The translations under genes and the position numbers were made by a program. Below the pieces are notes generated by a model. It did not search any database, was not told where the DNA came from, and was given only the letters and a program-made list of their open reading frames with translations. This document shows, piece after piece, positions 1-5,430 of a stretch of DNA of 9,072 bases (the first letter of the stretch is position 1; every line of letters begins with the position of its first letter). The stretch is from NCBI GenBank assembly GCA_003649715.1, contig QMSS01000056.1:1-9072 (forward strand), given 5' to 3'. This stretch comes from Thermoplasmata archaeon (GTDB lineage Archaea; Thermoplasmatota; E2; DHVEG-1).

Positions 1-237
1 CTGCTTCTGAAAGATTTAAATTCTTGATAATCTTTCTTAAGCTAACCCTCCTAGTTTTTTTCATTTGTGCATCCCAGCAAAATGAAAAGCTGGGAGGGTG
101 TAATTAATTTTTCAACAGCCTAACAATTTCATATACCACACGTATTTGGTTTTTTTTGTCTCAATCACAGAATTTTCATACTGTTCTTTTTTATTAAAAA
201 AGTTTTTTGACTGAAAGGGAAAAAATAAGGGGATTAT
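1..237. other. gene-free left edge with a hairpin and a competing pairing
   Basis: I see no credible gene here. The notable structure is a perfect 7-bp stem, TCCCAGC (72-78) with GCTGGGA (89-95), closing a 10-base A-rich loop. The 3' arm also belongs to GGAGGGT (93-99), which is the exact complement of ACCCTCC (45-51), so two mutually exclusive pairings are possible. A T-run follows the upstream arm (54-61). The stretch could be the 3' end or leader of a gene lying outside the window, and its strand is unknown. The right end contains the U-rich terminator of the hpt operon. Confidence 0.4.
213..232 (-). terminator. U-rich terminator after hpt
   Basis: Read on the minus strand, the sequence just past the hpt stop codon is CCTTATTTTTTCCCTTTC, followed shortly by a second run of six Ts (around 208-203). 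Archaeal transcription commonly ends at such U-tracts without a strong hairpin. The position, 6-25 bases after the stop, suits the end of the mfnA-hpt transcript. Confidence 0.45.
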
Positions 238-801
238 TTATTTTATAACAATTTTGTTGTTGATAACATCGATGTTGATCAGTGTTTTGATTTGTATGTT
301 GAACTCTTTTTGTATGTTCTGTGAAATGTTTCCTTTGTCTACTGCTATAAAAACTCCCTTGATTATCACATCCATTTTTTTGAGGGCTGATATCACTGCG
401 CGTAATGTTCCACCGGTGCTTAGCACATCATCTACTATAACTATCTTATCTCCTTTTTTTAGACCATTTATGTAGAGTTTAGATTTGGAGTATCCTGTTG
501 TCTGTTCTACAGATATTTCACCGGGTAGTCCATATTTTCGTTTACGTATGATTGTGAATGGGATATTCATTTTTAGTGATAATGCTGTGGCAATTGGTAT
601 TCCCATTGCTTCCATTGTTACGATTCTGTCGATTTTTCCGCAGTGTTCTATAAGGGTTTGTATTCTGTTGGTTACTTCTTTCAGTAGTTCTGGTTTTATT
701 TCTGGTATTCCATCTGTTATAGGGTGAACAACATAATGGTATTCTCCTTTTTTTATAATTGGTGCTTCTTCCAGGGTTTTTTTGAGTATGTTTGTGCTCA
801 T
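238..801 (-). CDS. hpt: hypoxanthine phosphoribosyltransferase, archaeal type
   Basis: A 187-residue cytoplasmic purine-salvage enzyme that would convert hypoxanthine (possibly guanine or adenine) plus PRPP to the nucleotide. The PRPP-binding motif VIVDDVLSTGGT lies at residues 121-132. Other segments typical of archaeal Hpt are visible: KKGEY and TDGIPE near residues 17-34, VTMEAMGIPIA (61-71), RKRKYGLPGE (86-95) and GYSKSKLYINGL (103-114). Length fits the family (about 180-190 aa). I chose the ATG at 801 because AGGAG (810-806) lies four bases upstream and the start overlaps the mfnA stop as ATGA. An in-frame ATG at 822 would add seven residues but lies inside mfnA and lacks a comparable site. 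The gene is the second of a two-gene operon and is probably translated by coupling. Substrate preference among purine bases cannot be read from the sequence. Confidence 0.93.
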   Translation of the reverse strand: MSTNILKKTLEEAPIIKKGEYHYVVHPITDGIPEIKPELLKEVTNRIQTLIEHCGKIDRIVTMEAMGIPIATALSLKMNIPFTIIRKRKYGLPGEISVEQTTGYSKSKLYINGLKKGDKIVIVDDVLSTGGTLRAVISALKKMDVIIKGVFIAVDKGNISQNIQKEFNIQIKTLINIDVINNKIVIK

Positions 802-1967
802 ATTTCTCCTACCTTTTTGCATGTTTTTTTAAGAACTGGTATGAATTTGTCTACTATCTTTTTTGTTACATGTGGCATTACTACTATTCTTATGCATGAC
901 AGATGATCTATTTTGTTTACACGCCATCCATGTTTTATTAGTAGGTTTACAACTTGGTTTAGATGTTTAAGTTTGATTCCTAGAACATTCATTTTTGGTT
1001 TGGTGACGAGTTGTAGTCCAGTTTCTATGATCCTTTTTTCCATGTATTTTGTTGTTTCCATGCATTGTTGTACAACCTTTTTGTATCCTTCTATTCCTAG
1101 GTATTTTATGACTGCGTATGCAGCTGCGACGGGGCCGCCTGAGCGTGTTCCTAGTATACCGGTTTGTTTTCTGCTGCTGATGTATGGTGACTCAACGCTT
1201 ATTTCGTTTAGCCATTTTTTTTCTCTGATCATTAGTATTCCAAGTGGTATGGCTGAGTAACCCATCTTATGCGCATCTAGGGTTATTGTGCTTACACCTT
1301 TTAGTGTGAAGTCAAAGTCTGGTACATCGTAGTTAAGTTTTTTTAGGAAAGGTATTACAAATCCTCCGAATGCTGCATCCACGTGTAAGAATATGTTTTC
1401 TTCTTGGCATATTTCGCTTAGTTCTGGTATAGGGTCTATCATCCCAAGCTCTGTTGAACCAGCTATTCCGACTACTGCTGCTGTGTTGTTGCCTATTTTT
1501 TTCTTTGTTTCATGTACATCCATGCAGTAATGGTTTTTGGTTACTGGTATCTGTATGAGTTTCATGTCCATTAGTGATGCTATTTTGTTGAATGAGAAAT
1601 GAGCGCTTGATGGTATGATGATTTCTTTTTTATGTGTGAGTTGTTTTGCCATCCACATCGCTGTTATGTTTCCTTCTGTGCCTCCGCTTACGATATGCCC
1701 AGTAGCATTTTTTGGTGAATGCAGGAGATCTGATATGAATTTTAGTAGTCTGTTTTCTATTTCTTTTGTTCCTGGGAAAAGCTTTGGATCTCCAAGATTT
1801 GTTTCTAGGAACATGTTGTATGCTTTTTTTGCTATGGGATGAGGCTGTGTACACATAGATCCGAGTATGTGGCCGCTGGAGAAGGAATAATCCTTTTTCT
1901 GGAGTCTACCAAGCATGTTTAGCACGAGTTTTTGTTTGTTGAGATCAATTTTGTTTTTATGGGTCAT
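798..1967 (-). CDS. mfnA: MfnA-type L-tyrosine/L-aspartate decarboxylase (PLP)
   Basis: A 389-residue PLP-dependent group II decarboxylase of the archaeal MfnA family. In methanogens the enzyme makes tyramine from tyrosine for methanofuran. In other archaea, and sometimes in the same enzyme, it makes beta-alanine from aspartate for coenzyme A. Visible fold-type I features: GGTEGN (95-100) binding cofactor phosphate, the ring-stacking His in SAHFS (His123), HVDAAFGG (195-202) whose Asp197 contacts the PLP nitrogen, and the Schiff-base lysine Lys234 in TLDAHKMGYS. GTRSGG (273-278) is the usual active-site loop. Length and motifs are complete. The ATG at 1967 is preceded by GAGAGGA (1978-1972), a good ribosome site. 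It heads the mfnA-hpt operon, with its TGA overlapping the hpt ATG. Substrate (Tyr or Asp) is not decidable here; absence of methanofuran genes from the genome would favour Asp. Confidence 0.92.
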   Translation of the reverse strand: MTHKNKIDLNKQKLVLNMLGRLQKKDYSFSSGHILGSMCTQPHPIAKKAYNMFLETNLGDPKLFPGTKEIENRLLKFISDLLHSPKNATGHIVSGGTEGNITAMWMAKQLTHKKEIIIPSSAHFSFNKIASLMDMKLIQIPVTKNHYCMDVHETKKKIGNNTAAVVGIAGSTELGMIDPIPELSEICQEENIFLHVDAAFGGFVIPFLKKLNYDVPDFDFTLKGVSTITLDAHKMGYSAIPLGILMIREKKWLNEISVESPYISSRKQTGILGTRSGGPVAAAYAVIKYLGIEGYKKVVQQCMETTKYMEKRIIETGLQLVTKPKMNVLGIKLKHLNQVVNLLIKHGWRVNKIDHLSCIRIVVMPHVTKKIVDKFIPVLKKTCKKVGEI

Positions 1968-2057
1968 GGTTTCCTCTCTTGGCTAGACTATAAATGCTGT
2001 GTCTGCTCAAAAAGGATTCCATTTTTTTATTCAACCATCACATTTTAATAATAGATA
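1968..2057. promoter_or_regulatory. divergent promoter region, mfnA (-) / PRC gene (+)
   Basis: These 90 bases separate divergent genes. For mfnA the best-spaced TATA-like stretch on the minus strand is GAATAAAAAAAT (2032-2021), giving a start near 2000 and a short leader carrying GAGAGGA. TTTATA (minus, 1994-1989) is a better match but would start transcription at the ATG itself, at odds with the ribosome site. For the plus gene, TTTTAATAAT (2043-2052) is TATA-like and would start transcription around 2070-2078. TATAAA (plus, 1989-1994) is an alternative. All of these are pattern matches only. Confidence 0.4.
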
Positions 2058-2417
2058 ATGTATTTTGATTTCATGATGGAAAGAGAAGACAATGTTAAGC
2101 TGGAAGAGGTTACATCATTTCTGAAGCTACCGGTTTATACACGTGATGGCACATATGTGGGTCATGTGAAGAATGTGTTTTTAGATATGGATGAGAAGAA
2201 GGTGAGCAGTCTGCTGGTTACAAATACTAATCCATCGTTGGTGGAGGGAAGCGTTGATGTCGCTGTTCCCTACAGATGGGTTAATGCCGTTGGGGACATA
2301 GTTATACTGTCTCATTTTCCTGAGCGTGTGACATCTAGCAAGAAGGATGAAGGAGAAACTGCTGAGACAAAGATGAATGTAGCTGGAGAAGAGACAGACA
2401 TTGATGAAGTAAAATAA
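2058..2417 (+). CDS. PRC-barrel domain protein
   Basis: A small acidic protein of up to 119 residues with one PRC-barrel domain over residues about 14-95. The pattern LKLPVYTRDGTYVGHVKNV followed by FLDMDEKKVSSLLV, then VPYRWVNAVGDIVIL, is typical of stand-alone archaeal PRC-barrel proteins; the loop between strands carries NPSLVEG. The C-terminal 25 residues are charged and low in complexity. PRC barrels occur in RNA-processing (RimM-like), photosynthetic and cell-division proteins, and archaeal single-domain versions include the CdpB division proteins, but I cannot assign this one. No ribosome site precedes the ATG at 2058. Methionines at 2073 and 2076 lie at the distance expected for a leaderless start from the TATA-like TTTTAATAAT (2043-2052), so the protein may begin MMERED or MERED. 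It is transcribed divergently from mfnA and appears monocistronic. Confidence 0.85.
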   Translation: MYFDFMMEREDNVKLEEVTSFLKLPVYTRDGTYVGHVKNVFLDMDEKKVSSLLVTNTNPSLVEGSVDVAVPYRWVNAVGDIVILSHFPERVTSSKKDEGETAETKMNVAGEETDIDEVK

Positions 2418-3170
2418 GATCAGGAAGACAAAAGTGGGAAGAAAAGAAGCACAGGGTTTAACAGTATATAGAAAATATAGAAAAAGTTGTGCCATTTTGA
2501 ACTTCAAGAAGGTAAGATGTTTTATCCTCGTCCATTATTATTTACAAGCAAGGGTCCTTTGAGTCTGTGAGATATAACAATCAAAATATTTTTTGCTCTT
2601 CTTTCCACTGTGAGCTCTGTGTGACGGATGTCGCAATGCTATTCAAAACCGATATTGAGGGCTGGAACATGAGAATCTTGTCAATTAGTGCTCTTATGCA
2701 TATTCTTTCTCCCTTTCATGATGGTTTTTAAGTGGATGTATTTTTCCGTACTTTTATACACACATATATGTTGTCGAAGAAAAATCAGAAAACTATGTCG
2801 AATTAAATGAAGAGAATAATGAAGAGTTAGATTAAGGGATATCTTTATCTTAAAAAGGTGATTGAAGTAAATACTTCTTTCAATAGAAATCACACATGAT
2901 GAATTTTAAGAAATTATATACTTTCCTTGAGGAAGAGGAGTTTTTCATATAAAATATCAAGATGTTTATTTATGAAGTAAAATTTGCTTCTCAAAAAATT
3001 AATAAAAGGCATTAGATAGGATAAATAGGGATTGATTCAGAAATTATTTTTATTTAATATTTTAATAATAAATTAAAAAATGGAAATATTTTTATATCAT
3101 GTAACTTATATATTAACTTGTGTGCTGCAATATACAAAAAAATAATGAGAAAAAGGGATATTACAAGAAT
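2418..3170. other. long gene-free gap with a higher-GC island and possible gene remnant
   Basis: No intact gene is convincing. From about 2510 to 2700 the base composition is clearly less AT-rich than the rest of the gap and several frames look protein-like but broken. The plus frame from ATG 2517 to 2810 is interrupted only by TGA codons (2568, 2622, 2670, ending at 2808). On the minus strand a 37-codon open stretch (about 2637-2524) contains TELTVERRAKNIL, bounded by stops. A third plus frame is open for 73 codons (2516-2737). A 6-bp hairpin, TGTGAC/GTCGCA with a GGAT loop, lies at 2620-2635. A short acidic open stretch ends at 2835. From about 2840 rightward the DNA is extremely AT-rich and featureless until the promoter at 3171. 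T-runs near 2588-2605 could end the PRC transcript. Confidence 0.4.
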
Positions 3171-3190
3171 TGTACAACAATATTTAAATA
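3171..3190 (+). promoter_or_regulatory. promoter of gene A (shared 20-bp element, copy 1)
   Basis: TGTACAACAA followed by TATTTAAATA, containing a textbook archaeal TATA box (TTTAAATA, 3183-3190) and the upstream palindrome TGTACA (3171-3176). The same 20 bases recur exactly at 4370-4389 before gene B. A start about 25 bases downstream of the box (about 3210-3215) would give a leader of roughly 40 bases. That leader contains CTGGGAA (3221-3227), also found before gene B, and the ribosome site GGTGAT (3242-3247). TGTACA could be a regulator site or part of the TFB contact region. Confidence 0.65.
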
Positions 3191-3252
3191 TATGTAAAGA
3201 AAAGTAGTATATTGAAAGATCTGGGAAAATATAAAAAATTTGGTGATAAAAT

Positions 3253-4215
3253 ATGAAAAAACTTCAGTCGATCAAAACAAGTATTGTCATCGGAATACTG
3301 TTAGTTAGTATCTTATTCATTTTTATGCCTGCTGGAACCTCGCTCTCAATAATTAAATGTGATGGAAATATTGTGATGACCTATGATGCAAATGCTACTC
3401 AAGAACCTATCAAACCATTAACTGACAAACGTCAAGTACCAATAACTGTATCATATGCAATAACCGGTCTTTTTGCAAAGCAGGCTGCAGCTCGTCTCTC
3501 AGGTAGAATCAAATCTTTTATTGACCTATCCATCGAAGAGGCGCCAGATTGGTGCACAGCAAGCGTCAGTCCCAATGTGGTGAGCACAGATATTGATGTA
3601 GATTTCAAATCAATCCAGGCTATTGTTACCATATCTGTTAATGAAAATGCCCCTGCATTCAGTGATGGAGTAGTCAAAATCAGATTGCATGCACGTAAAA
3701 TCTTATCTTTAGCGATTGAGGTAAGAGAGGTAACACTTATTGCTGATATCAGATTCTACTCAGGTTATGTGCCGATCATAGGATTCAGTGTACCAAAGGG
3801 AAATTTTATGGAAGTATCACCTATGAGCACTGCAAATTTTGATATCCATCTAGAAAATCTTGGAAATGCGAAAACAGATGTGATATGTAAGGTGCTGAAT
3901 GTACCCAAAGATTGGAGCCCCAATATCATTTCAAAAACAACACTCGGAGCTAAAGTACTTGGCGAAGATCCAACCAGCACCATTCAGCTTGTTGTAAAAC
4001 CACCATATGGGTTTGGATATCATAATGAGCGGGAAACAATCCAGGTTTCACTTACCCCACTATACTATGGTGATCCAAGTATACGTGGACAGGAATACAT
4101 CCTTACCTTTACAGTACAGAGCAGAGGATTTTCAACACCAGGATTTGAAGCAGTACTACTAATATTTGCCTTAGCAGGTTTTGCTTTGATATCCAAAAAA
4201 CGAAACAAAACCTGA
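3253..4215 (+). CDS. secreted NEW3/Ig-like surface protein with PGF-CTERM-like tail (gene A)
   Basis: A 320-residue exported protein. Residues 1-32 are a signal peptide (basic start, hydrophobic core IVIGILLVSILFIF). Residues about 60-170 form a beta-rich domain I do not recognise, with PDWCTASV (98-105) and SVNENAPAF (128-136). Residues about 187-290 resemble a NEW3/CARDB-type Ig-like domain: FDIHLENLGNAKTDV, then PKDW, then IQLVVKPP. The C-terminus, SRGFSTPGFE (290-299) followed by a hydrophobic helix (300-314) and KKRNK, is the tripartite pattern of PGF-CTERM signals cut by an archaeosortase, so the mature protein should be anchored outside the cell. One NxT sequon (N47) is visible. Cys101 and Cys212 are conserved in gene B. 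The ATG follows GGTGAT by five bases. It is probably transcribed alone, with a U-rich terminator after it. Exact role unknown. Confidence 0.85.
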   Translation: MKKLQSIKTSIVIGILLVSILFIFMPAGTSLSIIKCDGNIVMTYDANATQEPIKPLTDKRQVPITVSYAITGLFAKQAAARLSGRIKSFIDLSIEEAPDWCTASVSPNVVSTDIDVDFKSIQAIVTISVNENAPAFSDGVVKIRLHARKILSLAIEVREVTLIADIRFYSGYVPIIGFSVPKGNFMEVSPMSTANFDIHLENLGNAKTDVICKVLNVPKDWSPNIISKTTLGAKVLGEDPTSTIQLVVKPPYGFGYHNERETIQVSLTPLYYGDPSIRGQEYILTFTVQSRGFSTPGFEAVLLIFALAGFALISKKRNKT

Positions 4216-4256
4216 TTTACATAGATCTAAACAAAAAAACATTGTCTAGATAGGAA

Positions 4257-4314
4257 GACGGTAAAACAATAAAAAATCAAACCGTCAACCCAAAATGTTC
4301 TTTATTTTACTTTT
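4257..4314 (+). terminator. terminator of gene A
   Basis: An inverted repeat GACGGT (4257-4262) / ACCGTC (4281-4286) with an 18-base loop is followed by a U-rich tract, TTCTTTATTTTACTTTT (4298-4314). The tract alone would suffice as an archaeal terminator. The position, between gene A and the separate promoter of gene B, fits. Confidence 0.45.
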
Positions 4315-4369
4315 CAGCCAATCATAAATCCTTCAAAAATTATTGAAATAGAAATATTTAGTAATTTGA

Positions 4370-4389
4370 TGTACAACAATATTTAAATA
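4370..4389 (+). promoter_or_regulatory. promoter of gene B (shared 20-bp element, copy 2)
   Basis: Identical over 20 bases to 3171-3190, including TGTACA and the TATA box TTTAAATA (4382-4389). The ATG of gene B lies 45 bases past the element, so the leader should be about 20-25 bases. The shared CTGGGAA (4424-4430) sits directly before that ATG and appears to serve as a weak ribosome site here. The identical boxes predict co-expression of A with the B-C(-D) transcript. Confidence 0.65.
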
Positions 4390-4434
4390 AATAAAAAACT
4401 AATAATATATAAAAATATATTAACTGGGAAGAAA

Positions 4435-5430
4435 ATGGACAGAAATTTTAGACTCATCAAAACATTTATCGCGGTATGGATACTAATCCTATGTGTATTC
4501 ACCGCTGCCTCACCGATTACATCAGCCGGAATACTTGATAAAATTGCCAAAGCCTACATTTTGTATAGCGAGATACAAATCGACTATAACAAATCTGCAG
4601 CAGAATCGCCTATACTCCCAATAACCCGAGTGAAAGAAATCCCGGTTTATATAAAATACAGGGTAAACGGTTTTTATGCAGATGAGATGGTTCCATATTA
4701 TAAAAACATACCCAACTATATCAACATATATGTAGAGAAAACACCTGGGTGGTGCACAGCTGGAATCCTACCACCAGTTTTAGAAGCATATACCTCAACC
4801 AACTGGACAACAATAAACGCAACTTTAACCATCTCAGTTGATGAAAATGCATCTGCATTCTTAGATGGAACAATCAAGATTGCAGTTAAAGTACCACTTT
4901 TTGGTACCATACAAGGTGGAATCTTCCATGGAGACATCAGGTTTATCCCTGGATATCTACCACTTCTCCGATTTGATTTTCCCACGGGTACCTCAAAGAC
5001 TATAGAACCTCGAGAAACTGCTAATTTTGATATTGAAATAGAAAATCTTGGAAATGCAAAAACAGAGGTTACCTGCAGAGTATTAGATCCACCAAAGGGA
5101 TGGACTGTAGATGTTACTCCAAGCACAACAGTTGGATCAAAAATACTTGGAGATAACCCAAAACAAAGCATTCAGCTTGTTGTAAAACCACCATATGATT
5201 TTGGTATACACAATGATCGAGAAGTGATCCAAGTTGTGGTCACACCATCACATTTCTCTGATCCAAATCTGAAGGGGGAAGATTACATTCTGTCCTTTGC
5301 AGTACAGAGCAGAGGATTTTCAACACCAGGATTTGAATTAACACTGGTATTACTTGCATTGCCAATCATATCTATAACTGTTAAAAAACACAGGGGAAAA
5401 GAAAACAGGTCTAACAGGAGGAAAGTATGA
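4435..5430 (+). CDS. secreted NEW3/Ig-like surface protein with PGF-CTERM-like tail (gene B)
   Basis: A 331-residue paralogue of gene A with the same layout. The signal peptide is residues 1-31 (core FIAVWILILCVF). The N-terminal beta-rich domain (about 65-172) contains PGWCTAGI (104-111) and SVDENASAF (134-142). The NEW3/Ig-like domain (about 190-292) contains FDIEIENLGNAKTEV, PPKGW and IQLVVKPP. The archaeosortase-type tail is SRGFSTPGFE (292-301), a hydrophobic helix (302-316) and a basic end (KKHRGKENRSNRRK) longer than in A. Cys107 and Cys214 match the two conserved cysteines of A and could form a disulfide. Four N-glycosylation sequons (N52, N123, N128, N138) suggest a more glycosylated protein than A. 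The start is weakly supported by GGGAAG just upstream, but the signal peptide begins right there. Its TGA overlaps the ATG of gene C (ATGA, 5427-5430), so B and C form an operon. Confidence 0.85.
   Translation: MDRNFRLIKTFIAVWILILCVFTAASPITSAGILDKIAKAYILYSEIQIDYNKSAAESPILPITRVKEIPVYIKYRVNGFYADEMVPYYKNIPNYINIYVEKTPGWCTAGILPPVLEAYTSTNWTTINATLTISVDENASAFLDGTIKIAVKVPLFGTIQGGIFHGDIRFIPGYLPLLRFDFPTGTSKTIEPRETANFDIEIENLGNAKTEVTCRVLDPPKGWTVDVTPSTTVGSKILGDNPKQSIQLVVKPPYDFGIHNDREVIQVVVTPSHFSDPNLKGEDYILSFAVQSRGFSTPGFELTLVLLALPIISITVKKHRGKENRSNRRKV

Noticed and set aside
2181..2507. Minus-strand ORF overlapping the PRC gene
   Set aside because: Mostly antisense to the PRC-barrel codons and rich in Phe/Leu/Ser, as expected for the complement of an acidic, Lys-rich gene.
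2681..2893. 70-codon minus-strand ORF in the gap
   Set aside because: Its composition follows the AT-rich DNA, no ribosome site precedes its start, and it matches no family I know. Treated as a chance frame.
2896..2902. ATGATGA resembling a C box of a C/D guide RNA
   Set aside because: No CTGA D box or C'/D' pair at suitable spacing downstream.
3432..3983. Minus-strand open frames opposite genes A, B, C, D and the glycosyltransferase (also 4716-5171, 5831-6139, 6565-7093, 7499-7750, 8267-8602)
   Set aside because: They lie wholly opposite well-supported genes with signal peptides and recognisable domains. They are antisense shadows.
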